A stretch of 64,000 bases of DNA, from positions 44,226 to 108,225 of the forward strand of contig JAFDKH010000020.1 of assembly GCA_019307065.1 (NCBI GenBank), in the 5' to 3' direction. Below the pieces are notes generated by a model. That model made no database searches, was not told the origin of the DNA, and worked only from the letters and a program-made list of their open reading frames with translations. The stretch's first letter is position 1. Each line of letters opens with the position of its first letter. The stretch comes from Deltaproteobacteria bacterium (GTDB taxonomy: Bacteria > Myxococcota > B64-G9). Of the stretch, positions 8,782-17,977 are shown piece after piece. A program made the position numbers and the translations under genes.

Positions 8782-10161
8782 TCAGGGCGGAAACACAAAT
8801 TCATCGCGAGATCTATACTTGAGACATTTGAAAACCGGGTTTTGAGAACCCTCCGACTGCAGCCGGGCTTGTTCAAGCAGATCGGCCTTTAACTGTTCGA
8901 GTCGCAGGCCTTTGGTTTCAGGCGCCGATGAAAAACCGCGCAGCTTGGCGGCGATTGACTGAGCAAAAAGCGAACCACCCAGCTTCTCATGCCGAATATT
9001 TGTCTCGCCCTTTTTCGAGGCTGCCAAAATACATACCGGCTGTCTGGCCTTCAAGACTGGCATACCAGCCCCGGTGCCGTCTGCCTGGATTCCATCAATC
9101 AGCAGCAGCAGCCTGGGTATGCTTTGCGACTGATTGACCATGTCAACAATGGACTGAAGGTTGAGCGGTAAACCTTTTCGACCAAACGAACCCTTGAACG
9201 GCAAAGCAAAAACGTCTGCATTTTTGGCTGCCTTGACCGGCCCCGTATAGGCAAAGATCATCAGATCGTTGTAGTCGGCATTCACTAACAGATGCTGCCA
9301 TTCGTCCAATATCTTTTTCACGGACACGTTCTTGGGCAACAACACTCGGACATTGCCGATTGAACGTAAACTCTTGTGCTCGAGTGCTGCGCCCAGCGCC
9401 TTGGCATCGTCTTTAACAAATTTGTAAGATTTATCCGCCGGCGATTTCTTCTTAGGCGACCCTAAGGCTACTATCAGAGCATGTACTCGGCCTCCCTTGG
9501 CCGAACAATTGTCACCCTGACAGCGACCGAGACATTTCTTGACGACTGGACCCTTTTTAGGCTTGGCCATAAAACAGACTTCTTTTTCGTCCGGCTTGAG
9601 TTCAACCTGGGTCACAAACTCGTGACTGCGATGGCTGGGAATCAAGCCGCCTTCGAGTAGATATGGTTTCTGCATGGCGGATGTCTGGACGAAGAGTTTC
9701 TCCAGTCCGTAACCAAGCACCATGCCGCGAACAAATTCCATAACCGAAAAACGGTACTTCTTGAAAAAACAAATAAGTGCTGGTCGCCCGCGTTTGGGAA
9801 CTCGCATGATCAGCAACCGAAAGGTATCAATCCGCCCCTTACTGGAGAATGTCCGTACGCTGACCAAATTGGCGCCTTCGGCCAGCTTCACCCGGGCAGT
9901 TTTGACCTGATAACCCTTCTTGGGGCTTGTCTGGATGATAACTGAAGAAAATTTGTCGGCCAGATGTACAGCCCGTATTCCCCTACCCCCAATGCCAAAA
10001 CGCAGTTTCATAGACCCTGCTTCGGTCAGAACAACTGACTTTCGGGCGACTCCCGACATGGTTTTCTTGACCCCCAGAAAGCGTACATAGACATCCGGAG
10101 CACCCAGGGCCGGCGGCGTAAAAATGCTTGCAAATAAAAGGCTAAATATGATCGTTCGCAT
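8782..10161 (-). CDS. Exported caspase-like (peptidase C14) protein lacking catalytic residues
   Basis: The 459-residue product begins at the ATG at 10161, which gives a clean signal peptide cut after ALG; an upstream TTG at 10212 would bury it. An N-terminal beta-rich region is followed by a caspase-like domain at about 224-425. Its order matches peptidase C14: HALIVALG strand, DDAKAL helix, LMIFAYTG strand, LLLLIDG strand, then ILAASKKGE and GSLFAQSI. The usual catalytic His after YSG is replaced (YTGPV) and the usual catalytic Cys after D is replaced (DGIQADG). It is probably a binding or scaffold protein rather than a protease. It is convergent with yedF. Confidence 0.7.
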   Translation of the reverse strand: MRTIIFSLLFASIFTPPALGAPDVYVRFLGVKKTMSGVARKSVVLTEAGSMKLRFGIGGRGIRAVHLADKFSSVIIQTSPKKGYQVKTARVKLAEGANLVSVRTFSSKGRIDTFRLLIMRVPKRGRPALICFFKKYRFSVMEFVRGMVLGYGLEKLFVQTSAMQKPYLLEGGLIPSHRSHEFVTQVELKPDEKEVCFMAKPKKGPVVKKCLGRCQGDNCSAKGGRVHALIVALGSPKKKSPADKSYKFVKDDAKALGAALEHKSLRSIGNVRVLLPKNVSVKKILDEWQHLLVNADYNDLMIFAYTGPVKAAKNADVFALPFKGSFGRKGLPLNLQSIVDMVNQSQSIPRLLLLIDGIQADGTGAGMPVLKARQPVCILAASKKGETNIRHEKLGGSLFAQSIAAKLRGFSSAPETKGLRLEQLKADLLEQARLQSEGSQNPVFKCLKYRSRDEFVFPP

Positions 10162-10227
10162 AACGTATCTTGACGTTTCTGTTTTCGAAAAGGTCTGTAA
10201 ACGGGCCAACACTTCCAGGGCCGGCCC

Positions 10228-11274
10228 TTATAAAGCAATCTTGCTCTCGGCCATACGTGGAAACGGGTAGACCTCATGGACATCCTTGAGGCCTAGAATG
10301 GCATAGGTGAGTCGCTCAATTCCAAAACCAGCTCCAGCACAAGAAATTTCGCCAGCCGCGATGTCCATCACGGAGAAGAGCTCGAAAAACGGAGCAAAAT
10401 ATTCCATCGGATAGTTCAGGTCACGCATGCGCTGTTCCAGGTCGGTGATCGAACGGGTTCGCTCGGCCCCTGAAAGGCACTCGACTGGATGGGGATTATC
10501 ACCACAAGGCGGTAAAATGACGTCGTAGTTTAAGTACTTGCCCGAAGATTCGTCTAGACAGTCATAGGCCTCGCGAGCCAGGTTGACCAGCATGAAAGGC
10601 TTGTCTTGAGCTGGCTTGGATAAAAAACGCTCGACAGCGTCGTCATCAGGTAAGTTGTTCTTCTTTTTCACTTCTTGAATGTCGAATATTGGCAAGGGCT
10701 CAGCCAATTCGGGTAATGCTTTCCCCCTGATTTCGGAAACTACCTCGCCATACTGATCGGCCAGAAATTTATAAAGTCGTTGGAACAGGCTGGATATGAA
10801 TTTTAACATATCGTCGTAAGTGCCATTACGCTTTTCGAAATCGACTTGCATGAATTCAGATACGTACTTGTACTCCTTGCGCGCTATCCTCATTTCCATT
10901 CGAATGTTTGGCGAGGCCCAAAAAACTTTATCGACCGGCGACAACATGACCATCAAGATTTTCTGCAAAATCAGAGATTGGGTAATCGAAACCTCTTCAC
11001 CGTAGTAGTTGACCCGGGCCGGATAGGTCCAGTGGTTGAGCGGGTCGGTACAGCCGGCCAGCATATATACCGGCGGATGAACATAACCGACCGCAATCAA
11101 CTCATTACTCAAAAACTGCTGAATCGCCGTGCGGATCTCAAGTATCTTTTGCAGTCGGGGGTTGGCCAGTGAGATACGGGCCTGCTCCAGCGCGGAAAGA
11201 ACCAAAGGATCGTCGAGATTTACCGGCTCGATTCGGTGAATACCGAGAGTAAGAGAGTTTTTTCGCCTGGTCAT
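10228..11274 (-). CDS. Class II aminoacyl-tRNA synthetase-like protein without anticodon domain (AsnRS/asparagine synthetase type)
   Basis: The 348 residues hold a class II synthetase core: motif 2-like MEMRIARKEYKYVSEF near the centre and motif 3-like GAGFGIERL followed by PFPR at the C-terminus. The OB-fold anticodon-binding domain of AspRS/AsnRS is absent. This matches the AsnRS-related asparagine synthetases described in archaea (AS-AR type), which make asparagine from aspartate and ammonia. Other truncated synthetase paralogues with this layout modify proteins or tRNA, so the substrate is uncertain. The family assignment comes from known layout, not a search. Confidence 0.65.
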   Translation of the reverse strand: MTRRKNSLTLGIHRIEPVNLDDPLVLSALEQARISLANPRLQKILEIRTAIQQFLSNELIAVGYVHPPVYMLAGCTDPLNHWTYPARVNYYGEEVSITQSLILQKILMVMLSPVDKVFWASPNIRMEMRIARKEYKYVSEFMQVDFEKRNGTYDDMLKFISSLFQRLYKFLADQYGEVVSEIRGKALPELAEPLPIFDIQEVKKKNNLPDDDAVERFLSKPAQDKPFMLVNLAREAYDCLDESSGKYLNYDVILPPCGDNPHPVECLSGAERTRSITDLEQRMRDLNYPMEYFAPFFELFSVMDIAAGEISCAGAGFGIERLTYAILGLKDVHEVYPFPRMAESKIAL

Positions 11275-11357
11275 TTCTTGTGCCTGCCTTTCAGTGAGAC
11301 TGATTATTAGCCAATGACAGGCACTACCGCAAGCTGATTCACTCTTGAGATTCTAGC

Positions 11358-12320
11358 CTAGATACCAGCCCCCTCGTCGAAGCGCTCTTGCCTGACCTCG
11401 GCTTGGGTCACCCGGCTGCCGGGCGGTACATTATGGGTCAACCAGATATTGCCGCCGATGGTCGACCCGCGTCCGATTGTTATCCGGCCCAGGATGGTGG
11501 CGCCCCCGTAGATGATGACATCGTCTTCAACAACCGGGTGCCTGGCTATACCTTTTATCGGGTTACCGTCTTTATCCAGAGGAAAGCTCTTGGCCCCCAG
11601 TGTCACACCTTGATAAAGACGTACTCGTTTTCCGATTACACTGGTTTCTCCGATGACTACCCCAGTGCCGTGATCAATGAAAAAATATTCGCTGATAGAA
11701 GCTCCCGGATGAATATCGATTCCAGTCAGGCTGTGGGCATACTCAGTAATAATTCGAGGCAAGAGCGGAATATCGAGTTTGTGAAGTTCATGTGCCAGGC
11801 GAAAGTTAGTTATCGCCAGAATTCCCGGATAGCACAAGATCGCCTCGTCCGGAGTATTTGCCGCTGGATCTCCCTCATAAGCCGCCTGGACATCAGTAGC
11901 CAGGACTCGGCGTACTTCTGGGAGGCTCGATAAAAACTCACCGGTTATCGACTTGGCCTTCTCTTCGCACTGCGGACAATCGGGCTCTTCTCTGTCACAA
12001 ACAAAACACATGCCCCGTTTTACCTGAATGCGCAGAGACCTAAGCACTCGGTCGAGAGTTGCTCCGACGTAGAAGCGTTCACTTTCGTCGTTTAGTTCCG
12101 AGGTCCCGAAGTAGCCTGGAAACAATACCGACCGCAAGGATTCAGTGATTTCAACCAGGGCTTCGCGTGAAGGCAGAATGTGTCTACCCTGCGGAGTAGT
12201 CCGCTGGCGGGCCAGGCCGTTGCTAGCCGCACAAATGATGTCGACAACCCGCGGAAGATCATTTTCTTCCGGTTTCACATTTTTCGCGACCGGTTTACAG
12301 GTTTTGCATTCGTCAAACAT
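11358..12320 (-). CDS. cysE: Serine O-acetyltransferase (EpsC/CysE type)
   Basis: This enzyme makes O-acetylserine from serine and acetyl-CoA, the substrate of the cysteine synthase encoded just upstream. The left-handed beta-helix region carries the family signatures EYAHSLTGIDIHPGA, FIDHGTGVVIGET and GVTLGA, with the catalytic His in IDHGTG. The N-terminal part has a CxxC-x6-CxxC cluster (CFVCDREEPDCPQC) that may bind zinc and occurs in long EpsC-type forms. The ATG at 12320 has GTGAGG upstream; a TTG at 12344 would overlap cysK. It is the last gene of the rrf2-cysK-cysE operon. Confidence 0.9.
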   Translation of the reverse strand: MFDECKTCKPVAKNVKPEENDLPRVVDIICAASNGLARQRTTPQGRHILPSREALVEITESLRSVLFPGYFGTSELNDESERFYVGATLDRVLRSLRIQVKRGMCFVCDREEPDCPQCEEKAKSITGEFLSSLPEVRRVLATDVQAAYEGDPAANTPDEAILCYPGILAITNFRLAHELHKLDIPLLPRIITEYAHSLTGIDIHPGASISEYFFIDHGTGVVIGETSVIGKRVRLYQGVTLGAKSFPLDKDGNPIKGIARHPVVEDDVIIYGGATILGRITIGRGSTIGGNIWLTHNVPPGSRVTQAEVRQERFDEGAGI

Positions 12321-12333
12321 TGTTGCGTCAGCC

Positions 12334-13257
12334 TCACTCTTCAAAAAGCCAGGTGCTCAAATATCGTTCGCCGGTGTCCGGTAGAACCACGACAATCATT
12401 TTACCATCGTTTTCTGGCCGCATGGCAACCTCGGCTGCCGCCCAGGTATTGGCGCCCGAAGAAATACCCGCCAGGATCCCTTCTTCACGCGCTAGTTTTC
12501 TGGCCATGATTCCGGCATCCCGGTTGCGCACTTTGACCACTTCGGAAACCAGGTCCATGCGCATGACATCCGGAACAAATCCGGCCCCGATCCCCTGTAT
12601 TTTATGTTGACCGGGCTTGCCGCCCGAAAGCACCGCAGAATCGGCGGGCTCGACTGCAATGCTCTTGAACGATTGCTTGCGCTTTGAAAGCGCTTCGGAG
12701 ACACCTGTAATCGTGCCGCCGGTTCCCACTCCGGCAACCAGGATATCAACCTTGCCGTCGGTGTCATTCCAGATTTCTTCGGCGGTTGTCAGGCGATGAA
12801 TCTCGGGGTTGGCTGGGTTCTTGAATTGCTGCAACAGTAAATAGCGCGAATCAGAATCAACCAACTCCTGGGCTTTATTGATTGCAGCGGGCATCCCTCC
12901 AGAACCAGGCGTGAGCACCAGTTCGGCGCCAAATGCAGCCAGGAGCTTGCGGCGTTCAATTGACATTGTGTCGGGCATGATCAATGTCAACTTGTAGCCT
13001 CTGGCAGCCGCTACAAAGGCCAAACCGATTCCAGTGTTGCCACTGGTAGGTTCTACAAGAATCGTGTCAGTCTTGATATCCCCTGCTTTCTCGGCCGCCT
13101 CAATCATGTTCAAGCCAATCCGATCTTTGACACTCGAACAAGGGTTGAAACTTTCAAGTTTGGCCACCAGCCGACCCGGCATGTTTTTACCAATTTTATC
13201 GAGTTTGACTAAAGGTGTATTGCCCACCAATTGAGTAATATTATCAAAGACAGTCAT
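12334..13257 (-). CDS. cysK: Cysteine synthase A (O-acetylserine sulfhydrylase)
   Basis: The 307-residue PLP enzyme makes cysteine from O-acetylserine and sulfide. NTPLVKL opens the fold, the PLP lysine is in SVKDR, the phosphate and asparagine loops are TSGNTG and VGTGGTITG, and SSGAN and [10 protein letters not shown] close the family pattern. Length is normal. It lies 24 bases after an Rrf2 regulator and 13 bases before serine acetyltransferase, so the three form a cysteine operon. Confidence 0.95.
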   Translation of the reverse strand: MTVFDNITQLVGNTPLVKLDKIGKNMPGRLVAKLESFNPCSSVKDRIGLNMIEAAEKAGDIKTDTILVEPTSGNTGIGLAFVAAARGYKLTLIMPDTMSIERRKLLAAFGAELVLTPGSGGMPAAINKAQELVDSDSRYLLLQQFKNPANPEIHRLTTAEEIWNDTDGKVDILVAGVGTGGTITGVSEALSKRKQSFKSIAVEPADSAVLSGGKPGQHKIQGIGAGFVPDVMRMDLVSEVVKVRNRDAGIMARKLAREEGILAGISSGANTWAAAEVAMRPENDGKMIVVVLPDTGERYLSTWLFEE

Positions 13258-13281
13258 GTCAGCCTCCCGTCGTAAATATCT

Positions 13282-13722
13282 CTAGATGTGAAACATGTTT
13301 GCTTGTTTTTCCATTGCCTTTTGCTTGGCGGCGATCTGTTCAATTGTGTAAGAAGCCAGAACATTCCTGACTGCATCTCCAACTTCATGCCATATTTCTC
13401 GAGCCACGCATTGATTAGTATTTTCACACAAGCTGACGTCCAGCAGACAATCGACCGGCAGGAATGGTCCTTCCAGCGCCTGAACAATCTCGCTGGCCAG
13501 AATATCCGAGGGCGGCTTGGCCAAGACATAGCCGCCCCCGGCACCTCTAATCGATCTGACCAGCCCAACCTTTTTCAGGTTGACTAGCATACTATGCAGG
13601 TACTTGCGGGAAATCTTTTGACACTCAGCGATCTCACTCATCATCGTGGGACCATTCCCATAGCGATTAGCCAGCTCAAGCATTACTCTCAAGCCATAGC
13701 GTCCTTTGGTGGAGATTTTCAT
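13282..13722 (-). CDS. Rrf2-family regulator of the cysteine operon (CymR/IscR type)
   Basis: The 146 residues start with the Rrf2 signature MKISTKGRYGLRVML and a winged helix ending in VRSIRGAGGGYVLA. Three cysteines (CLLDVSLCENTNQC, spacing C-x6-C-x5-C) match the Fe-S cluster site of IscR-like members. Being first in an operon with cysK and cysE, it resembles CymR, which senses cysteine status through the synthase complex, though an Fe-S sensing role is also open. GAGGG sits 7 bases before the ATG at 13722; a GTG at 13755 lacks a site. A sigma-70 promoter is visible upstream. Confidence 0.88.
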   Translation of the reverse strand: MKISTKGRYGLRVMLELANRYGNGPTMMSEIAECQKISRKYLHSMLVNLKKVGLVRSIRGAGGGYVLAKPPSDILASEIVQALEGPFLPVDCLLDVSLCENTNQCVAREIWHEVGDAVRNVLASYTIEQIAAKQKAMEKQANMFHI

Positions 13723-13758
13723 TTGGTGTCCCTCGGTTATAATCCATAAAGTCACTAG

Positions 13759-13787
13759 ACAATAACCAGAAGCAATCTAAATGTCAA
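13759..13787 (-). promoter_or_regulatory. Sigma-70-type promoter of rrf2-cysK-cysE
   Basis: Reading the minus strand, TTGACA (complement at 13782-13787) is followed after exactly 17 bp by TATTGT (complement at 13759-13764). It lies about 37 bp before the rrf2 ATG. The 190-bp gap to the divergent Rieske gene is AT-rich; TTGTTT-N17-TAATAC near 13850 is a weaker plus-strand candidate. Confidence 0.6.
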
Positions 13788-13913
13788 TGGATTTGTAATT
13801 GTATACTAAATATGTCGACTTTGTAGATTTAAATATTGACTTCTCAACATTGTTTCTGGTATTCCGGTACCGTAATACCCCAATAGGTTTTTTCTATTCG
13901 CATGGAGATAATC

Positions 13914-14426
13914 ATGGGCAATGAGAAACCGGGAGTCAATTCTACTCAAAGCACAATAAAGCAGACCAATGAATCATCGAGCACGGGCAAGAGTCGACGA
14001 GACTTCCTGGCCAATACTCTGATGGGCACCGGCCTGGTTGTCAGCCATCTATTTGCCGGCGGCCTCGGTCTTCGCTACCTCTACCCCGCAAAGAAAGATC
14101 GCCGCCAGAGATTGTTCGTCGGCCTCAAGTCTGAGATTCCACTAGGAACTGCACAGCCTTTCAAAACGCCCCAGGGCACAACCGTTAATGTAGTTCATTC
14201 GACCAACGGGTTCATAGCGCTGTCCGACGTCTGTCCCCATCTCGGATGTCGAGTTCATTGGGAGTCGCAAACCAATGAGTTCATTTGCCCATGTCACAAC
14301 GGCCATTTTGATGCCAGCGGAGCACCAACTGCCGGTCCTCCGGCTGAAATGGGAGTCGGTCTGTCCAAGTACAAGGTTGTTGTCGACTCAGATGTGGTCT
14401 TCATCGAAATGAGGGTAACCACATGA
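13914..14426 (+). CDS. Rieske 2Fe-2S protein of a cytochrome bc-type complex
   Basis: The 170-residue protein has an N-terminal Ser/Thr-rich tail, a twin-arginine motif (SRRDFL at 28-33) and a membrane anchor, then a Rieske domain with CPHLGC (Cys107, His109) and CPCHNGH (Cys125, His128). Cys112 and Cys127 would form the usual disulfide. It carries electrons from quinol to the c-type cytochrome encoded two genes on. The ATG at 13914 has GGAG six bases away; one at 13902 does not. Its end overlaps the cytochrome b start by 4 bases. Confidence 0.93.
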   Translation: MGNEKPGVNSTQSTIKQTNESSSTGKSRRDFLANTLMGTGLVVSHLFAGGLGLRYLYPAKKDRRQRLFVGLKSEIPLGTAQPFKTPQGTTVNVVHSTNGFIALSDVCPHLGCRVHWESQTNEFICPCHNGHFDASGAPTAGPPAEMGVGLSKYKVVVDSDVVFIEMRVTT

Positions 14427-15478
14427 AGAGTCTAAGCCTGACCATCACTGATTGGTTTAGATCGAGGTTCCCGGTCGACCGCGATAGCATTCTACTTAGC
14501 TTACAAGAACCGGTTCCCAACCATCTCAAGAAGTGGTGGTGGTGTCTGGGCGGCATGCCGGCCTATCTATTCGTTGTTCAAGTAGTGACCGGCATCATGC
14601 TGGCCTTTTACTACGTTCCGGATCCCTCCCAGGCCTATGAAAGTGTCTGGCGCATATCTCACGAGATACCTTTCGGCTGGTGGGTTCGCAGCTTGCATAA
14701 ATGGTCGGCCAACCTGATGATAGTCACGGTCATTCTGCACGTCATGCGAGTCTACTTCACGGCCGCCTATCGAAAACCACGTGAATTGAACTGGATATTC
14801 GGCGCTGTCCTGTTAATTGTTACTCTAGTTTTCGGGTTCACCGGCTACACTCTTGTTTACGAGCAGCTGTCCTATTGGGGAGCTACCGTCGCGACCAACC
14901 TGGCCGAAGCAGTTCCGGTTATCGGCGATTTCTTGGCCCGCTTTATCCGCGGTGGAGATGTCGTCGGGGCCAGCACCATCACTCGCTTCTATATTCTTCA
15001 TATCATAATACTACCAACTGCGATCGCGATTTTTCTTGTGCTCCACATTATGATGGTCCGTAAACACGGCGTAACCGAGTTGCACTTCAAAGACGAAAAA
15101 CCTGGTGCAGAAAAAACTTTTCGCTTCTTCCCTGATCATATTTTGACTGAGTTGATGATTGGAATAGGCTTGCTGATAGCCATCTCGGCAATCGCGGTTA
15201 TTTTTCCTCCTGAACTTCAAGAAAAAGCCAATCCGCTGGTAACACCTGCTCATATAAAACCGGAATGGTACTTCTATTTCACGTTCCGCTGGCTGAAACT
15301 CACCGGTCTTACTATGGCGATGGTTACTCTTGGGCTGGCCGGAGCAATCTTCGTGTTCTGGCCGTTAGTTGAACCATTAATTAATCGTCTTTTTAAACGA
15401 GATGTCTCAATACCGATTGGCATCATTGCCGTTATTGGAATTCTGGCCCTGACTATTTGGGAAGCAATCGCATACTAA
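14423..15478 (+). CDS. Cytochrome b (b6 plus subunit IV fused)
   Basis: The 351 residues form about eight membrane spans. The N-terminal half holds haem-ligand histidines (SLHKWSANLM, ILHVMRVY, ILHIIILP, VLHIMMV), and the C-terminal half has the quinol-oxidation motif PEWY. With the Rieske protein upstream and an octahaem cytochrome downstream it forms a quinol:cytochrome c oxidoreductase with a multihaem acceptor in place of cytochrome c1. ATGA overlap with the Rieske gene implies translational coupling. Confidence 0.93.
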   Translation: MKSLSLTITDWFRSRFPVDRDSILLSLQEPVPNHLKKWWWCLGGMPAYLFVVQVVTGIMLAFYYVPDPSQAYESVWRISHEIPFGWWVRSLHKWSANLMIVTVILHVMRVYFTAAYRKPRELNWIFGAVLLIVTLVFGFTGYTLVYEQLSYWGATVATNLAEAVPVIGDFLARFIRGGDVVGASTITRFYILHIIILPTAIAIFLVLHIMMVRKHGVTELHFKDEKPGAEKTFRFFPDHILTELMIGIGLLIAISAIAVIFPPELQEKANPLVTPAHIKPEWYFYFTFRWLKLTGLTMAMVTLGLAGAIFVFWPLVEPLINRLFKRDVSIPIGIIAVIGILALTIWEAIAY

Positions 15479-15506
15479 CGCGATTCTTTTTGCAAGGAGA
15501 TTGCGG

Positions 15507-16910
15507 ATGAGTCTAAACGCCAAACGCATCATTGTCGCGGTACTGTCATTCCTTTTTCTGATAACACTCGTAATCGTTGCCTGGGTTGAAGGCCTGAAGG
15601 AGCGGGTCCAGGCGGAACCAGATCCCGTTCTCTCGGGTGACAACCAGCCATGCTACAACTGCCACAAAGAAAAAACTCCCGGCGTTACTGCCCAGTGGAA
15701 CGACAGTAAGCATTCCAAGGTTGGAGTCGGCTGCTACGATTGTCACGAGGCCAAGGAAGGCGACGTTGATGCCTGGCACCACGAAGGTAGACTGATTGCC
15801 ACTCTAGTGACTCCCAAGGATTGCGGCCGCTGCCACCAGGATATCGCGGCAGAGTTCCAGGACAGCCATCACGCCAAGGCCGGGCAAATTCTGGGCTCGT
15901 TAGACAACATCCTCGGAGAAATTATTGAAGGTCCACCAGCCGCCAATTCCGGTTGTCAACAGTGTCATGGATCGAAGATAGCCTTTCAGACTGACCCTAA
16001 GGGAAACATCCTCAAGGATAAAAGCGGCAAGCCACTCCTTGACGACGCAACCTGGCCCAACTCGGGAATCGGACGAATCAATCTAGATGGCACTATAGGA
16101 ACATGCTCGGCATGCCACTCGCGCCATCGTTTCTCGCTGGAGATGTCGAGACGACCTGACAACTGCGGCAAATGCCACCTCGGTCCGGATCATCCCCAGA
16201 AGGAAATCTACGATGAGTCCAAACATGGCATCGCCTTTGTGACTGCAGATCATCAGGGGAAAATGCATCTGGATGATGAACACTGGGTGGTCGGTGAGAC
16301 ATATAGTGCCGCCCCGACTTGTGCTACCTGTCATCTGAGCGCCACTCGCCGGCAAAAGGCAACTCATAATCCCGGCAAACGTATTTCCTGGACATTGCGA
16401 CCGGCCATATCCAAAAAGATGGATAACTGGGAAGATAAGAGACGCAACATGCAGGATGTTTGCTCCAGTTGTCATGCCCCGGACTGGATCAATGGCTTCT
16501 ATAGCCAATACGATCGGGCAGTAACACTCTACAATGAAAAATTCGGCAAACCTGCGACAAAAGTGATGGCTGCCCTGCGTAAAGCCAAGCTAGTAAACGC
16601 TACTCCCTTTGATGAGGAGATTGAGTGGATCTACTTCTTCCTCTGGCACCACGAGGGACGCCGGGCCCGAATGGGCGCTTCGATGATGGCACCGGACTAT
16701 ACCCAATGGCACGGTTTCTTCGAGGTTGCCGAACGCTTCTATATGAAACTGATTCCGAAGGCTGAGGAACTGGCCGAAGGTCACCCTGAGGCGAAAGAGG
16801 TTATCGACTCTGTGATGGATATGGAAATGCATCGCTGGAAAAAAGGAATGAGCAAAGAACAGGCCGAAAAGATCAGGTCTTTCTACAAGAAACGCTATGG
16901 CCAGGAGTAA
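15507..16910 (+). CDS. Octahaem c-type cytochrome, hydroxylamine oxidoreductase-like
   Basis: The product has 467 residues from the ATG at 15507 (AAGGAG upstream), an N-terminal membrane anchor and eight CxxCH haem sites: CYNCH, CYDCH, CGRCH, CQQCH, CSACH, CGKCH, CATCH and CSSCH. Haem number and length, with a helical C-terminal domain after the last haem, match the HAO-like octahaem family. Members without the cross-linking tyrosine reduce nitrite or hydroxylamine instead of oxidising it. The placement after Rieske and cytochrome b suggests it receives electrons from quinol and reduces a periplasmic acceptor. The substrate is not determined. Confidence 0.85.
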   Translation: MSLNAKRIIVAVLSFLFLITLVIVAWVEGLKERVQAEPDPVLSGDNQPCYNCHKEKTPGVTAQWNDSKHSKVGVGCYDCHEAKEGDVDAWHHEGRLIATLVTPKDCGRCHQDIAAEFQDSHHAKAGQILGSLDNILGEIIEGPPAANSGCQQCHGSKIAFQTDPKGNILKDKSGKPLLDDATWPNSGIGRINLDGTIGTCSACHSRHRFSLEMSRRPDNCGKCHLGPDHPQKEIYDESKHGIAFVTADHQGKMHLDDEHWVVGETYSAAPTCATCHLSATRRQKATHNPGKRISWTLRPAISKKMDNWEDKRRNMQDVCSSCHAPDWINGFYSQYDRAVTLYNEKFGKPATKVMAALRKAKLVNATPFDEEIEWIYFFLWHHEGRRARMGASMMAPDYTQWHGFFEVAERFYMKLIPKAEELAEGHPEAKEVIDSVMDMEMHRWKKGMSKEQAEKIRSFYKKRYGQE

Positions 16911-16912
16911 CG

Positions 16913-17533
16913 ATGAACTCGACCCCGGCAAAAATCGACCTGAACGATTCGGCTCTGGCAGGTCGTCTACTCGATAGTCTCGAACATCTTAAACTGGCGG
17001 CTTCTGATGATCCCGTCGAGGCTGCTTTGGCAATTGCCCTGGCGATAAGAATAGCCCAGCTCTTTTGCTATCAGCGCCTGAAAAGAATCGCCGGGCAATT
17101 CCCAGCCACAATCCAAACACTGCTGAGGACGCCAAAGATACTCCAGAACTCAGCCTTAACCGACCCACAGGAATTCATCGAGTTTTTGGACCTTATAGAT
17201 TTAATGTCAGAAACAGATTTAAAATGTATTGCTCCGCGACTTCATCGCGGCTGGCAGGACAAAGTCCAAAGCTGTCAAAGTGCCCGGCAACTGACTCAAG
17301 CTGAACTTAAATACACAATTGATGCTGATATGCGTAAGTCTCTGTTGCTGGCCCTTGAAATATACAATCGCACATATTTGCTTCCACCGCCGATAACTTT
17401 TGAGTCGCAAGCTGTCAAACAAGCCTTGGCAAGTTTGCTGGTCCTAATCGAGAAGCTGGTGCCCGAGGTTGACCGTGAGAAGCTGTTACCAATAATTGCC
17501 AAATTGCGCTCTTCGAATGGAACTCAAGAGTAG
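16913..17533 (+). CDS. Hypothetical helical protein of the bc-octahaem operon
   Basis: This 206-residue all-helical protein lacks a signal peptide, haem motifs and membrane spans. It begins 3 bases after the octahaem cytochrome gene behind CAGGAG and ends 7 bases before an Rrf2 gene, so it is in the same operon. A dedicated chaperone or assembly factor for the cytochrome complex is possible, but no family motif supports this. Confidence 0.65.
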   Translation: MNSTPAKIDLNDSALAGRLLDSLEHLKLAASDDPVEAALAIALAIRIAQLFCYQRLKRIAGQFPATIQTLLRTPKILQNSALTDPQEFIEFLDLIDLMSETDLKCIAPRLHRGWQDKVQSCQSARQLTQAELKYTIDADMRKSLLLALEIYNRTYLLPPPITFESQAVKQALASLLVLIEKLVPEVDREKLLPIIAKLRSSNGTQE

Positions 17534-17540
17534 GAACTGA

Positions 17541-17957
17541 ATGACAAGATTGATTCAGCTATCAGAAGCCGCCAACCTGGCTCTGCACGCCCTGGCCTAC
17601 CTGGGATTCCAGGATAGAAACAGGCTTGTTTCATCTTCTTCAATCGCCAATACCTTGGGAGCGTCTGAGGCGCATTTAAGTAAAGTTCTCAGAATGGCTG
17701 CGCGTTACGGGCTGGTTAGATCAACCCGGGGTGCCAAGGGCGGTTTCAGTTTGATACGAGATCCCGAACAGGTGACTTTACTCGAGATTGTCGAAATGAT
17801 TGACGGCCCGATCGTCAAGGAATCTTGCCTTATGCCATCACAGATTTGCGTAGAAAATAAATGCATCCTTGGAAACTTGTTCGATTCACTCCACAAACTT
17901 GCCAGGCAACATCTATCGCAAGCTCACTTGAGTGATTTTCGGTTCAAATCTCTCTAA
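17541..17957 (+). CDS. Rrf2-family transcriptional regulator
   Basis: The 138 residues contain the winged helix (LRMAARYGLVRSTRGAKGGFSL) and three cysteines, CLMPSQICVENKC (C-x7-C-x4-C), placed as in Fe-S or NO-sensing members such as NsrR/RsrR/IscR. It closes the Rieske-cytochrome b-octahaem operon. If the octahaem enzyme handles nitrogen oxides, an NO- or redox-sensing Rrf2 protein would be a fitting regulator; this is inference. Confidence 0.85.
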   Translation: MTRLIQLSEAANLALHALAYLGFQDRNRLVSSSSIANTLGASEAHLSKVLRMAARYGLVRSTRGAKGGFSLIRDPEQVTLLEIVEMIDGPIVKESCLMPSQICVENKCILGNLFDSLHKLARQHLSQAHLSDFRFKSL

Positions 17958-17977
17958 TCGCAAACCGCTCAAATAGA

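Noticed and set aside
11990-12050. CxxC-x6-CxxC insertion in serine acetyltransferase as a novel domain
   Set aside because: Long EpsC-type serine acetyltransferases commonly carry Cys pairs here, so it is not new.
16296-16302. TGAGACA inside the octahaem HAO-like gene
   Set aside because: Single copy in coding sequence with no partner or -24/-12 box; expected by chance.
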